NCBI RefSeq assembly: GCF_051175565.1
Contig: NZ_CP195105.1
Span: 1,674,001-1,738,000 of the forward strand
Source of the DNA: Daejeonia sp002484105
GTDB lineage: Bacteria; Bacteroidota; Bacteroidia; Flavobacteriales; Weeksellaceae
Length of the DNA: 64,000 nt
Direction: 5' to 3'
Numbering within the stretch: the first letter of the stretch is position 1; each line of letters starts with the position of its first letter. Shown here piece after piece: positions 17,327 to 25,793 of the stretch. The translations under genes were made by a program, and so were the position numbers. Under the pieces are notes generated by a model that saw only the letters and a program-made list of their open reading frames with translations, made no database searches and had not been told where the DNA came from.

Positions 17327-18226
17327 ATGGCTAAATCAGTTGACGACTTTAACAGAAGAAGGCTGCGATCAAGCAATATCACCGTGGTGATCTCCATTGC
17401 ACTCGTGCTTTTTCTTCTGGGACTTATCGGTCTTATTCTTATCAATGCACAGAAGTATTCGGACTACATCAAGGAACAGTTGGTAGTGAATGCTTATTTT
17501 GACGAAAATTATGATCCGAAAGATTCTGCAAAAATTGCCCAGCTGGAAAATGAAGCCTTCCGGAAAATTGAAAAACTGGCTCCCGTAAAAAGGGCCACCT
17601 ACATCAGCCGCGGGCAGGCTGCCCAGGAAGCCAAAAAAAGTATGGGTATCGATTCTGATGCTCTGTTTGAAGAAAATATCTTCCCGTCTTCTGTAGAGAT
17701 TGCTCTGAAACCTGAATATGTAGATCCCGCAAAAATCAACACGGCGATCAAGGAAATTTCTACCGTACCCGGAATTGTGGATGTGAAGAACGACAGCACG
17801 CTGATGGTGGATGTCTATAACAACCTGAACAAGATCCTGAAATGGATGCTTGGCTTCTCCGTTCTTTTTCTCGTGCTCGCGGTAGTCCTGATCAACAACT
17901 CGATCCGTCTGAAAATTTATTCCAAACGTTTCATCATCAAAACGATGCAGCTGGTAGGTGCCAAACGCAGATTTATCCTGAAACCTTTCGTGAAAGAGGC
18001 GGTAATTCTTGGATGTATAGGTTCTGTACTTGGTATTCTGGTATTGTTTGGTGTCTGGTATTATTTTACACAGCAGATTGGGCAGAACTTTATTCAGGAC
18101 GATCCGAAATATATCTGGCTCATTGCGCTTGTTCTCGGTATCGGTATTCTGATTACCGTCCTCAGTACCGTAATCGCAACATGGCGGTATCTGAAATCCA
18201 ATGTAGACGATTTATATTATTCTTAA
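17327..18226 (+). CDS. ftsX: Cell division protein FtsX
   Basis: This 299-residue inner-membrane protein is the permease partner of FtsE in divisome control of peptidoglycan hydrolysis. It has a cytoplasmic N-terminus, a first TM segment at about 20-42, a periplasmic loop of about 130 residues (from NAYFDENYDP), and three TM segments in the C-terminal half (about 170-190, 222-245, 263-285) in the FtsX/MacB permease arrangement. ftsE is not in the window. It is followed after 2 bp by DUF3098, then uppP and truB, a gene order common in Flavobacteriia. Confidence 0.94.
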   Translation: MAKSVDDFNRRRLRSSNITVVISIALVLFLLGLIGLILINAQKYSDYIKEQLVVNAYFDENYDPKDSAKIAQLENEAFRKIEKLAPVKRATYISRGQAAQEAKKSMGIDSDALFEENIFPSSVEIALKPEYVDPAKINTAIKEISTVPGIVDVKNDSTLMVDVYNNLNKILKWMLGFSVLFLVLAVVLINNSIRLKIYSKRFIIKTMQLVGAKRRFILKPFVKEAVILGCIGSVLGILVLFGVWYYFTQQIGQNFIQDDPKYIWLIALVLGIGILITVLSTVIATWRYLKSNVDDLYYS

Positions 18227-18228
18227 TC

Positions 18229-18543
18229 ATGGCAAAAAACAAAAAAAATACATTTTCTGCAGACCAGTACGGAAGTGCTGCGGCCAGAAAAGCTCCAGAA
18301 GAAAAACAAACGTTCTACTTCGGAAAAGAAAATTTTAAATGGATGCTGATAGGGCTCGGGCTGGTTGCGCTGGGATTTCTGCTGATGCTGGGTCCCGGAG
18401 CCAATACACGGCCGGATGGCGTCATTGATCCGAATTACTGGAACGACGGCGTTTTCTCCATCCGCAGGGTTCGTATAGCGCCATTGCTGGTAATCGCCGG
18501 ATTTGCAGTGGAAGTCTATGCCATCTTAAAAGTAAAGAAATAA
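18229..18543 (+). CDS. DUF3098 family small membrane protein
   Basis: This 104-residue protein has a polar N-terminus of about 35 residues and two hydrophobic segments (about 38-56 and 83-100), separated by the loop NYWNDGVFSIRRVRIAPL typical of DUF3098. Function is unknown; its fixed place between ftsX and uppP suggests a link to cell-envelope growth. The ATG lies 2 bp after the ftsX stop. The longer frame from 17842 lies inside ftsX and is not used. Confidence 0.85.
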   Translation: MAKNKKNTFSADQYGSAAARKAPEEKQTFYFGKENFKWMLIGLGLVALGFLLMLGPGANTRPDGVIDPNYWNDGVFSIRRVRIAPLLVIAGFAVEVYAILKVKK

Positions 18544-18562
18544 AAATACTATTCTATGCCAT

Positions 18563-18596
18563 AACTTTGTCAGGGTACGCTTTGACAAAGTTTTTT
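18563..18596 (+). terminator. Hairpin with T-run between DUF3098 and uppP
   Basis: AACTTTGTCA (18563-18572) pairs with TGACAAAGTT (18583-18592), followed by six T. It splits ftsX-DUF3098 from uppP-truB, or attenuates between them. Confidence 0.7.
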
Positions 18597-18617
18597 ACGT
18601 TTAAAAACTTTATCTGA

Positions 18618-19427
18618 ATGGATTTAATTAAAGCTATCATCATTGCGATTGTCGAAGGACTTACCGAATATCTTCCGGTATCATCTACTGCACACATGAT
18701 TTTTACAAGTTCTATTTTTGGGATTCAGGAAGACGAATTTGTAAAAATGTTCCAGGTTTCTATACAGTTCGGAGCCATACTCGCAGTTGTTTTTCTGTAC
18801 TGGAAGAAGTTTTTTGATTTCAGCAATCTCCGTTTTTATCTCAAACTTGCGGTAGCTGTACTCCCGGCGCTGGTTCTCGGGAAACTCTTTGATGACAAAA
18901 TTGAAGCCGTACTTGGCGATCCCATACCCATTGCCATCGTCCTGATTGTTGGCGGAGTAATATTGCTGTTTATAGACCGTTTTTTTAACCATCAGACGAT
19001 TGATGATGAAAAGGAGGTGACCTATAAAAAAGCCTTTATTATAGGAATCTGGCAGTGCCTTGCCATGATGCCTGGAACCAGCCGCAGTGCTGCCTCCATC
19101 ATCGGTGGTATGCAGCAGAAACTTACACGCAGGGCCGCCGCAGAGTTTTCATTTTTCCTTGCTGTTCCCACCATGCTTGCCGTAACGGTATATTCTGTTT
19201 TTCTCAAGGACTGGAAAGTCGGCACAGGCGAAAAAGGCTACGAAATCCTGATGCAGGACGACCATCTTCAACTGTTCCTGATCGGGAATGTCGTGGCGTT
19301 TGTTGTTGCCGTCATTGCCATCAGATTCTTCATCGGTGTCCTTACCAGATATGGCTTCAAACCATGGGGCTGGTACAGGATTATTGTAGGGATTATTCTG
19401 CTGGTTTATTTTTCTTGTTTTCAGTAA
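18618..19427 (+). CDS. uppP: Undecaprenyl-diphosphatase
   Basis: This 269-residue inner-membrane enzyme of the BacA family dephosphorylates undecaprenyl diphosphate to recycle the lipid carrier of cell-wall synthesis. The two active-site regions are clear: EGLTEYLPVSSTAH (residues 13-26) and MPGTSRSAASIIGGM (about residues 152-166), set among about eight hydrophobic segments. Length fits the family (260-275). truB starts 21 bp downstream. Confidence 0.97.
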   Translation: MDLIKAIIIAIVEGLTEYLPVSSTAHMIFTSSIFGIQEDEFVKMFQVSIQFGAILAVVFLYWKKFFDFSNLRFYLKLAVAVLPALVLGKLFDDKIEAVLGDPIPIAIVLIVGGVILLFIDRFFNHQTIDDEKEVTYKKAFIIGIWQCLAMMPGTSRSAASIIGGMQQKLTRRAAAEFSFFLAVPTMLAVTVYSVFLKDWKVGTGEKGYEILMQDDHLQLFLIGNVVAFVVAVIAIRFFIGVLTRYGFKPWGWYRIIVGIILLVYFSCFQ

Positions 19428-19448
19428 TTCATCTGTATTGTTAAGAAT

Positions 19449-20150
19449 ATGACGTTGGAAGACATACAGTCGGGGAAAATTCTTCTGGTGGACAAACCAC
19501 TAGACTGGACCTCTTTTCAGGCCGTGAGTAAAATCAAATACAAACTTAAACGGGAATTTAAGCTGAAGAAAATAAAAGTAGGACATGCCGGAACGCTCGA
19601 TCCTCGTGCTACAGGCCTGCTGATTGTGTGTACCGGAAAGGCAACCAAACAGATTCCGCAGATTCAGGACGCTCCGAAAGAGTATTTTGCCGAAATAAAA
19701 ATCGGCGCACAGACTGAATCATACGATACCGAAAAACCAGAAATTCTTCACCGCGAAACGTCTCATATTCTGGAAGAGCATGTCCACGAAATTCTTCATC
19801 GTTTTCTGGGGGAAATCGACCAGAAACCTCCTGTTTTTTCTGCACTGAAAATCGGAGGAGAACGTGCCTACGATCTTGCCCGTGCCGGAGAAACTGTCGA
19901 AATGAAATCCCGTAAAACCACCATTCATTATATCCGTGATGTCAAAACTGATTTCCCTTTTGTTACGTTTACCGTTGGCTGCTCCAAAGGGACCTACATC
20001 CGGAGTCTGGCGCACGATATAGGGCAGGAGCTGGGCGTTGGAGCCTATCTCACCAATCTGAGGAGGACGAAAATCGGTGAATATTCCATTCATGATGCTT
20101 CGGGGAAATATTTGGATAATGATTATAATTTTTCTGAAGATGAAGCCTGA
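19449..20150 (+). CDS. truB: tRNA pseudouridine(55) synthase
   Basis: This 233-residue enzyme makes pseudouridine 55 in the T-loop of tRNAs. The catalytic aspartate is in KVGHAGTLDPRATGLLIVC (about residues 39-57). KPPVFSALKIGGERAYDLAR and the later CSKGTYIRSLAHDIG follow as expected. It lacks the C-terminal PUA domain of E. coli TruB, as is usual for short bacterial forms. Its stop overlaps the next gene's start by 11 bp, so the two are translationally coupled. Confidence 0.96.
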   Translation: MTLEDIQSGKILLVDKPLDWTSFQAVSKIKYKLKREFKLKKIKVGHAGTLDPRATGLLIVCTGKATKQIPQIQDAPKEYFAEIKIGAQTESYDTEKPEILHRETSHILEEHVHEILHRFLGEIDQKPPVFSALKIGGERAYDLARAGETVEMKSRKTTIHYIRDVKTDFPFVTFTVGCSKGTYIRSLAHDIGQELGVGAYLTNLRRTKIGEYSIHDASGKYLDNDYNFSEDEA

Positions 20151-20721
20151 AATCTTGCTTTTCCTTTTTCTGACGACATTCGTGGTTTCAGCGCAGGAAT
20201 ATACCAACCGCAGGCCGCTGGGGCTCTATACAAGTCTTGATGCCGGTATCGGTTATGATCTTGCGGCGATTATCCGCACAGCATCTACTGACAAAGATGA
20301 TATTTACAACCCCAACAGTCCGTATTATTCGCAACACGAACCTGGCAGGCTGAATTACGGTTTCACATATATGGTCGGTTATCAGCCGATAAACCGGTTG
20401 TCGCTGGCGGGTGGGTTTCGGTACAGCTATGTTAATCCTGATTTTCATATTCTCTATGCACTTGCTCAGGCGAATGTATATGTCGGAGCTCTTTATGATG
20501 AGGATTTTCAGTATATTTTTGTTCGTGGCGGAGGCATGCTGAACCATTCTGCAGTTTCCGGAGCAGGATTTGTAAGTGTCGGGTTTGGGAAAATGGAGCC
20601 TCTTGGTAAGCATTTCGGGCATTTTTTTCAGATCTTTATCGAAAGCCAGCATCTGGACCGCGGAACCGCTTTTCTGGGGCTTTCGTACGGCGTGATTGTT
20701 TTTGGAAATTCACGTCGCTAA
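20140..20721 (+). CDS. Predicted secreted outer-membrane beta-barrel-like protein
   Basis: This 193-residue protein starts with a signal peptide (MKPEILLFLFLTTFVVSAQ, cleavage after SAQ). Alternating hydrophobic strands rich in Gly and Tyr follow, such as LNYGFTYMVGYQPINRLSLA and AGFVSVGFGKME, consistent with a small outer-membrane barrel. I do not recognise a named family. The ATG at 20140 lies inside the end of truB (11-bp overlap) and is preferred because it begins the signal peptide; the longer frame from 20077 would add 21 residues unlike a secretion signal. It is convergent with the HhH gene, 2 bp apart. Confidence 0.7.
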   Translation: MKPEILLFLFLTTFVVSAQEYTNRRPLGLYTSLDAGIGYDLAAIIRTASTDKDDIYNPNSPYYSQHEPGRLNYGFTYMVGYQPINRLSLAGGFRYSYVNPDFHILYALAQANVYVGALYDEDFQYIFVRGGGMLNHSAVSGAGFVSVGFGKMEPLGKHFGHFFQIFIESQHLDRGTAFLGLSYGVIVFGNSRR

Positions 20722-20723
20722 AC

Positions 20724-22094
20724 CTATTTCACATACAGCCGCATTCTTGCTTCGTATTCGGGTTTCAGGCTTTTTTTCAGGAATTTCCAGATTTTTTCAT
20801 CATCCGGATAGGTCACGCGGTAAAAGATAATCTTATCTGCCGAATATTTGAAATAAGGATGATTTTTCAGCCATTCTTCGGGCGCTTCAGCCAGACTATA
20901 TTTTTGTACCCCTGAAGCATCAAGGGGGCAGGTCTGCACGAGTTTTTCAGCCAGATTTTTGTCGAGGTTATAGGTTTCCAGAATCTGTTTTTTGCTGACG
21001 AAACCACCAAGTTTTTTACGGAAGCCAAGATATGAAGCCGCTGCTTTTTCATCAAAACCAAATGCCCGCAGCTGGGCAAAAGTAATTTTGTTGAGATCGG
21101 TTTTTGTATAGTCCACCGGTATCATCTCCGTTTTTGCGACGGCAGGTTTTTCTGATGTTGTAATATTCAGATTGATGTCCTGCTGCGGAGACTGAATGTT
21201 GATATACGGTCTCAGTTCTTCAAATTTTTTTTCAGAAACTACAAAACAGTTTTTCAGATCTTCGGGTGTGCGGAAGTTTCCCTTCAGTTTTTTGTCTTTA
21301 TAGTGCAGGATTACAGCGGCCTGTTTTTCGGAAAATCCCAGTGCCTTCCATCCTTCGGTATCCAGGTTATTGGGATCAAATTTCCGGTACTGGATGTTGG
21401 TTTTTTCGTTTTTAGAAGCAGATATGTACTTTCGGCTGAAATTTTCCGGTGTTTTTTCCGGAAGAATAAGATAAGGAGCCAGTTGCTGGTAATGTTCTGC
21501 ACTGATGATGAAACATTCGCGGAATTTTTCCTTACTCACAAAGCTACCTCCGAGATAGTGTTTGTATTTCAGTATGGCATTGGCCTGATTTTCTGAAAAG
21601 CCAGTTGACATCCAGTCGCGGGCTGTGTACTGGTCGGGATTGAATTTTCCTCTGATGACGAGTTCTTTTTTCCGGTATGGCTTTGCAGAATAAGAAGAAG
21701 ATTTGGCCTCTCTGGTGGTTTCCGGAAGCAGGATGAAATCTTTCAACTGCTCGTATTTCTCTGGCGAAACGGCGTAGCATTTTCTGAACTGTTCTTTGGA
21801 AAGGAAACTGCCGCCAAGAATCTTTTTGTATTTCAGAATGGTGGCGGTTTGCTTGTCAGAAAATCCAAGATTTTCCCATTGTTTTTCGTCGAGAGTATTG
21901 GGATCAAAATCCGAAAGAAGCGGTGGTGCAGCAGAACCAGCATTTTCTAAAGAAAAAAACTGTACAGGAATATTGTCAGGCTGCTGCTGGCTTCCCCAGA
22001 AATAAAACGCTGCCCGAAGCCCAAGCAGAATCACCGCGAATACTGTCAGTCCCACGATCTGGCGTTTTCGAATGGTGTAGGCGAGTGGCTTCAA
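20724..22094 (-). CDS. Membrane-anchored helix-hairpin-helix repeat protein
   Basis: This 456-residue protein has a single N-terminal TM segment (about residues 12-32) followed by at least four copies of a ComEA-like HhH unit of about 80 residues. Each has the form FDPNxLDxxxWxxLGFSxKQAxxILxYKxxLGGxFxSKExxxxCYxxS, best seen near residues 60-120, 155-210, 245-300 and 335-385. HhH units bind DNA non-specifically, so it may be an envelope protein touching DNA. The repeats are internally diverged. The MerR-like regulator gene lies 14 bp upstream in the same direction. Confidence 0.8.
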   Translation of the reverse strand: MKPLAYTIRKRQIVGLTVFAVILLGLRAAFYFWGSQQQPDNIPVQFFSLENAGSAAPPLLSDFDPNTLDEKQWENLGFSDKQTATILKYKKILGGSFLSKEQFRKCYAVSPEKYEQLKDFILLPETTREAKSSSYSAKPYRKKELVIRGKFNPDQYTARDWMSTGFSENQANAILKYKHYLGGSFVSKEKFRECFIISAEHYQQLAPYLILPEKTPENFSRKYISASKNEKTNIQYRKFDPNNLDTEGWKALGFSEKQAAVILHYKDKKLKGNFRTPEDLKNCFVVSEKKFEELRPYINIQSPQQDINLNITTSEKPAVAKTEMIPVDYTKTDLNKITFAQLRAFGFDEKAAASYLGFRKKLGGFVSKKQILETYNLDKNLAEKLVQTCPLDASGVQKYSLAEAPEEWLKNHPYFKYSADKIIFYRVTYPDDEKIWKFLKKSLKPEYEARMRLYVK

Positions 22095-22108
22095 AAAGAG
22101 ATTTTATC

Positions 22109-22450
22109 TTATTCCGGTTTGTCAGCAAGCATATCTTTCAGCCGGTTCAGTTCGGCCTTTACAAACTCCAGACGGTCAATCATCGAGACGGTTTCTGATA
22201 TTTTGTAATTGGTGGTCAACGCAATTCTGGCTCCGTCCAGCGTATATCCTTTTTCTTTTACCAGATGGTAGATGATTTTCAGATTCTTAATGTCTTCCGG
22301 CGTAAAATAGCGGTTGCCTTTTTTGTTTTTCTTGGGTTTCAGAATGGGGAATTCCTGTTCCCAATATCTGATCAGTGAGGTGTTGACATCAAATGCCCGA
22401 GCTACTTCACCGATAGAATAATACAGCTTGTCCGGTAGATTAATTTTCAT
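22109..22450 (-). CDS. MerR family transcriptional regulator
   Basis: This 113-residue protein consists almost only of a winged-helix MerR DNA-binding domain: YYSIGEVARAFDVNTSLIRY (residues 10-29), WEQEFPILKPKK, NRYFTPEDIKNL and a helix ending MIDRLEFVKAELNRLKDML. There is no effector-binding C-terminus or cysteine cluster, so metal sensing is unlikely. The gap to the HhH protein gene is 14 bp, and co-transcription is likely. Confidence 0.88.
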   Translation of the reverse strand: MKINLPDKLYYSIGEVARAFDVNTSLIRYWEQEFPILKPKKNKKGNRYFTPEDIKNLKIIYHLVKEKGYTLDGARIALTTNYKISETVSMIDRLEFVKAELNRLKDMLADKPE

Positions 22451-22532
22451 AAAAATCGTCTGATACTATCTCCCAAATATAAAAAAAATCTGAAATATTT
22501 CGGCATTTCAGTAACTTGCATAAAAAATTTAT

Positions 22533-23420
22533 ATGCGAAAACCTTTTGCTTTTATCCTGATTTCCGGACTGTTAATGTTGCAGAGCTGCAATACAAAAAG
22601 GTTGTTGAAACAAAATTCTGAACCTGTCCTGCTGGCTTCGGGGTTTTCGTTTACAGAAGGACCGGCAGCCGACAAAGAAGGCAATGTCTATTTCACCGAC
22701 CAGCCCAATGACAAAATCTACATCTGGACATGGAAAAACAATCAGATACGGCTTTTTTCGGATCATACGGGACGTGCCAACGGAACTTTTTTTGACAAGG
22801 ACGGACATTTGGTTTCCTGTTCCGACGACAAAGGGGAAATCTGGAAGTTCTCTGCAGACGGCAAAAGCCACGAGGTATTGAATGCTGGATTCAGAGGAAA
22901 GAGAATGAACGGACCGAATGATCTCTGGATCGATGATGACGGAGGAATATATTTTACAGATCCTCTGTATGTGCGGGATTACTGGAAGAATTTCAGACAG
23001 CAGATTCCTGAAAAAAACTTGTATTACAGAGATGCTTCAGGGCATATCACTCTGCTGGATACTTTTGTGCAGCCCAATGGCATCATCGGAAGCATCACCC
23101 TGAAAAAACTCTATGTTTCGGATATCGATGCCGGCAAAACCTATGTGTATGATATTCTTGGTACCGGAAGGCTTTCGGAAAAGAGACTTTTCTGCGAAAT
23201 GGGTTCGGACGGAATGACACTGGACAACAAGGGAAATCTCTATCTCACGGGAAATGGTGTAACGGTTTATAGTGCTGAAGGAAAAAAAATCAGGCATATT
23301 CCGGTACCGGAAAAATGGACATCTAACGTGACTTTTGGCGGGCGCAGGGACAAAGTACTCTTCATCACTGCTTCCGAATCTGTATATGCATTGCCACTGA
23401 ATGTTTCGGGGGTAAAATAA
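22533..23420 (+). CDS. SMP-30/gluconolactonase family lipoprotein
   Basis: This 295-residue protein has a lipoprotein signal peptide (LISGLLMLQSC, lipid cysteine about residue 19). A six-bladed SMP-30-type propeller follows: SFTEGPAADKEGNVYFTDQP, MNGPNDLWIDDDGGIYFTDP, FVQPNGIIGS and GSDGMTLDNKGNLYLTG. These contain the Glu, Asn and Asp ligands of the catalytic divalent metal. It probably hydrolyses a sugar lactone or related ester in the periplasm or on the surface; the substrate is not predictable. It is the last intact gene before the decayed mobile-element region. Confidence 0.88.
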   Translation: MRKPFAFILISGLLMLQSCNTKRLLKQNSEPVLLASGFSFTEGPAADKEGNVYFTDQPNDKIYIWTWKNNQIRLFSDHTGRANGTFFDKDGHLVSCSDDKGEIWKFSADGKSHEVLNAGFRGKRMNGPNDLWIDDDGGIYFTDPLYVRDYWKNFRQQIPEKNLYYRDASGHITLLDTFVQPNGIIGSITLKKLYVSDIDAGKTYVYDILGTGRLSEKRLFCEMGSDGMTLDNKGNLYLTGNGVTVYSAEGKKIRHIPVPEKWTSNVTFGGRRDKVLFITASESVYALPLNVSGVK

Positions 23421-23618
23421 TTCCTGTAGTTCTGATTTCTTTGCCAGCAGATCGCAGAAGAGTAGTTATTTTTCATTATTCGCATAGAACTTCTTAACGC
23501 AAAGATGAATCATCTAACTTCTGTATTTGCTGATCCATTTGTAAAGTGTGGTTCTTGGGATGTTATACTTCTCTATGACTTCTTTTTTGGTCATGTTTCC
23601 GGATTTTAATTCTTCAAG

Positions 23619-24725
23619 CTAAGTACATGACAAAACCTGTACAACACAGAAATTCAGTTTATTGAATCCAGATAGCAGGACCTCTGAGAGGTAATCGAGT
23701 CCGTATTTAAAGCAGGATTTAGCTCTTCGTCCATGTTTCTTGATTTTTATGGGTTTAATCTGTGTATCGATATAATCTCCAATCAGGTAGCACCAAATAA
23801 AGGCCATCATAGTCAGCATCATTAGTTTTTCGAGTCTGTCTAGTGCCGTTAGATGGGTATCTTCTATATTGAATCCGCTGGATTTCATGCCTCTGAAGAG
23901 CGTTTCGATTTGCCAACGTTCTCTATAATAAGACAACGCTTCATCAGGTTTGTTGAAGGATACCAGTACAAGCAGCTCTACTTTTCCCTGAACAACAGAT
24001 TTTGTGGCCGAGAGATAGCAAAGTTCTTCGCCTAGGCTCACGATATGCCGGTAATGTTGGCATTGGTTTACTTTGACTGCGTTGAACAGGTGAGAAACCT
24101 TGATGTACTGCTGCTTTCGTGGCAGGAAAACCTTGAAGTTGTTGCGGATGCGGATGTGATAGCGGATCTGGTTACGGTTCAGGAATTTCAACCATTTATC
24201 ACCTACGAATTCCCTGTCGGCCAGAAGGCAGTCGATACGCTCTGTGCCAAACCAATCCATGAAATCCTGCATCAGATCAATACGTTCCTCTGTGCTGGAG
24301 TTGCCCCTCTTATCGAGCATCTTGAAAAGAAGCGGAATGGCCACATTTCTGTAAGCAACGCCCAACATTAATATGTTGATATTGCTGCCTCCAAACTTCC
24401 AGTTTGTTCTGTCCATCACCAGAATGAGTTTCCCTTTAATGGGTAACGATTTGAATATGAATGAACTCACGAGCTTCATCGGCAATTCCACTTCTGCCAT
24501 GAATCGCTGTATGCGCCGCATACAACTCGAGGCCAGACTTGGAGTGTCAAATGCCGCAGACACCTTGACAAAGTTGACCGACTTTGCTTTGCATAGCGCT
24601 GTTATGAAAAGACAGATAAGGCGGATCCTGGCCAGGTGGAGATCTTTGCCCATATGGGCTTTAAATAATGGGAATAAGGCTGTATCTTTGGCGACATGGC
24701 TGGGGTTCTTTTTTAAAGGCATCAT
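23619..24725 (-). CDS. IS4-family DDE transposase
   Basis: This 368-residue transposase has an N-terminal DNA-binding region. The DDE catalytic domain follows, with the first Asp in LILVMDRTNWKFG, the second in CLLADREFVGDKW, and the YREK signature YYRERWQIETLFRGMK holding the final Glu. It looks intact. The C-terminal residues VVQVLSCT are encoded by the terminal repeat itself. Confidence 0.92.
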   Translation of the reverse strand: MMPLKKNPSHVAKDTALFPLFKAHMGKDLHLARIRLICLFITALCKAKSVNFVKVSAAFDTPSLASSCMRRIQRFMAEVELPMKLVSSFIFKSLPIKGKLILVMDRTNWKFGGSNINILMLGVAYRNVAIPLLFKMLDKRGNSSTEERIDLMQDFMDWFGTERIDCLLADREFVGDKWLKFLNRNQIRYHIRIRNNFKVFLPRKQQYIKVSHLFNAVKVNQCQHYRHIVSLGEELCYLSATKSVVQGKVELLVLVSFNKPDEALSYYRERWQIETLFRGMKSSGFNIEDTHLTALDRLEKLMMLTMMAFIWCYLIGDYIDTQIKPIKIKKHGRRAKSCFKYGLDYLSEVLLSGFNKLNFCVVQVLSCT

Positions 24726-24829
24726 TTGATTAATAATCCTTCAAAATACTGAATTTCAGCCTTTTAACCAAATATAAAGCCACTTATTTTACTGACTTTT
24801 AACGCTTTGCATGTTTTGTCATGTACTAT
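23619..24829 (-). mobile_element. Complete IS4-type insertion sequence, 1211 bp, 10-bp target duplication
   Basis: The ends carry the inverted repeat AGTACATGACAAAAC (23622-23636 and, reversed, 24813-24827). The flanks carry a direct repeat of ATTCTTCAAG at 23609-23618 and 24830-24839. The element holds one transposase gene whose TAG stop (23619-23621) lies at the very end of the element. Two or three extra bases lie between the inverted repeats and the duplication. A solo end of a close relative is found at 32637-32700. Confidence 0.9.
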
Positions 24830-25207
24830 ATTCTTCAAGTATAAAATCTATTATTTCCCTGCTGTAAATATTCTTTCGGAATTGTGGTAAGGAAGATTTT
24901 TTATTTTTAGATTGTTCTTTTTTTGCTGATGGTGGAGAATATAATATCAGATGTTGTGTATAAATTCTGAAAAAATCATAATCCAACAGTTTGCTCCATT
25001 TTAATAAAATTTCAGTGTCCAAACTTTTCGCCTGATACATTTTTTCAACCTCATCTTCTGTGCATTTAAAGAAATTTTCTGCAACTCTTTTTTCAATCAT
25101 TTGTCCTATGTTGATTTCTTTGAAATCCATGATTAAATTCTTGATGAAAAACCTGCGGATGTATCATCCGCAAGTATAAAAAGATTATTTGTGTTTTCAG
25201 AATCACC

Positions 25208-25774
25208 TTAAGGTTTCCAGAAACTCCATACAGTACCGTTGAATACGGCAACCATTTTATTAGTAATATCGTAAACGATGGTTCCCGGTTCGGGATTAAT
25301 GATGTTTAGATGGGGACTTGCTACTTTGGGCAGAATCATGGCTTTATCCGTATCCGAAAGAACTAAAATTCCGGGGGTAGTATCGGTTTCGCCGGCTGCT
25401 CCTATTACGGCTTTGGCACTGGAATTATCTTCCAGATTATCCTGAAGGGTGGTATCGGCGGCTCCTGTGGTATCAACGGTTGATCCTTCCACCGCGGCAT
25501 TTTCGTTTCTGGTTAATGCAAACCATTCTGTATCGCTGTTTTTGTATTTTAATCTATGATCCTCTGTATCGAAAATCAGTGTTCCTTCAACGGCTGTATT
25601 CAGTGTTGATGCAGAGGTAATCCACGGAAGGATAAGACCTTTCCCGTTCGAGTTGTCGTAGTCGCCAAACTCTAATGATACCGAAGCGTTGGTAGTGTTG
25701 CTTTTGCCGATGGCCACCTGTGCTGTTGCACAGGCAGAAATCAAACTTATTAATATGAAGATTGTTTTTTTCAT
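25208..25774 (-). CDS. Secreted protein of unknown function
   Basis: This 188-residue protein has an N-terminal signal peptide (MKKTIFILISLISACATAQ). The body contains two copies of a GTxVYD/GTLIFD-type motif (VEGTLIFDTEDHRLKYKNS about residues 63-81 and PGTIVYDITNKMVAVFNG about residues 162-179), each followed by a W-containing strand. The same motif occurs at the C-terminus of the DUF11 gene just upstream (MMVYDITNHCLKIYDGSKW). This shared motif and the 19-bp gap suggest the two formed one surface-protein unit. The gene appears intact although its upstream partner is frameshifted. Confidence 0.75.
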   Translation of the reverse strand: MKKTIFILISLISACATAQVAIGKSNTTNASVSLEFGDYDNSNGKGLILPWITSASTLNTAVEGTLIFDTEDHRLKYKNSDTEWFALTRNENAAVEGSTVDTTGAADTTLQDNLEDNSSAKAVIGAAGETDTTPGILVLSDTDKAMILPKVASPHLNIINPEPGTIVYDITNKMVAVFNGTVWSFWKP

Positions 25775-25793
25775 TTTCTTTGAATTAATAGGA

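Larger units (their letters stand above)
23514..25130 (-). pseudogene. Helix-turn-helix (transposase orfA-like) gene split by an IS4-type insertion
   Basis: The 5' part (25130 down to 24830) starts MDFKEINIGQMIEKRVAE and reads to RKNIYSREIIDFILEE. The 3' part lies on the other side of the IS (23618 down to 23514) and reads LKSGNMTKKEVIEKYNIP then RTTLYKWISKYRS and stop. If the IS and one 10-bp duplicate are removed, the two parts join in frame into one protein of about 135 residues ending in a helix-turn-helix. Such proteins are common in Chryseobacterium genomes and resemble the first ORF of two-ORF transposases; that resemblance is from memory. It is clearly inactivated here. Confidence 0.85.
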
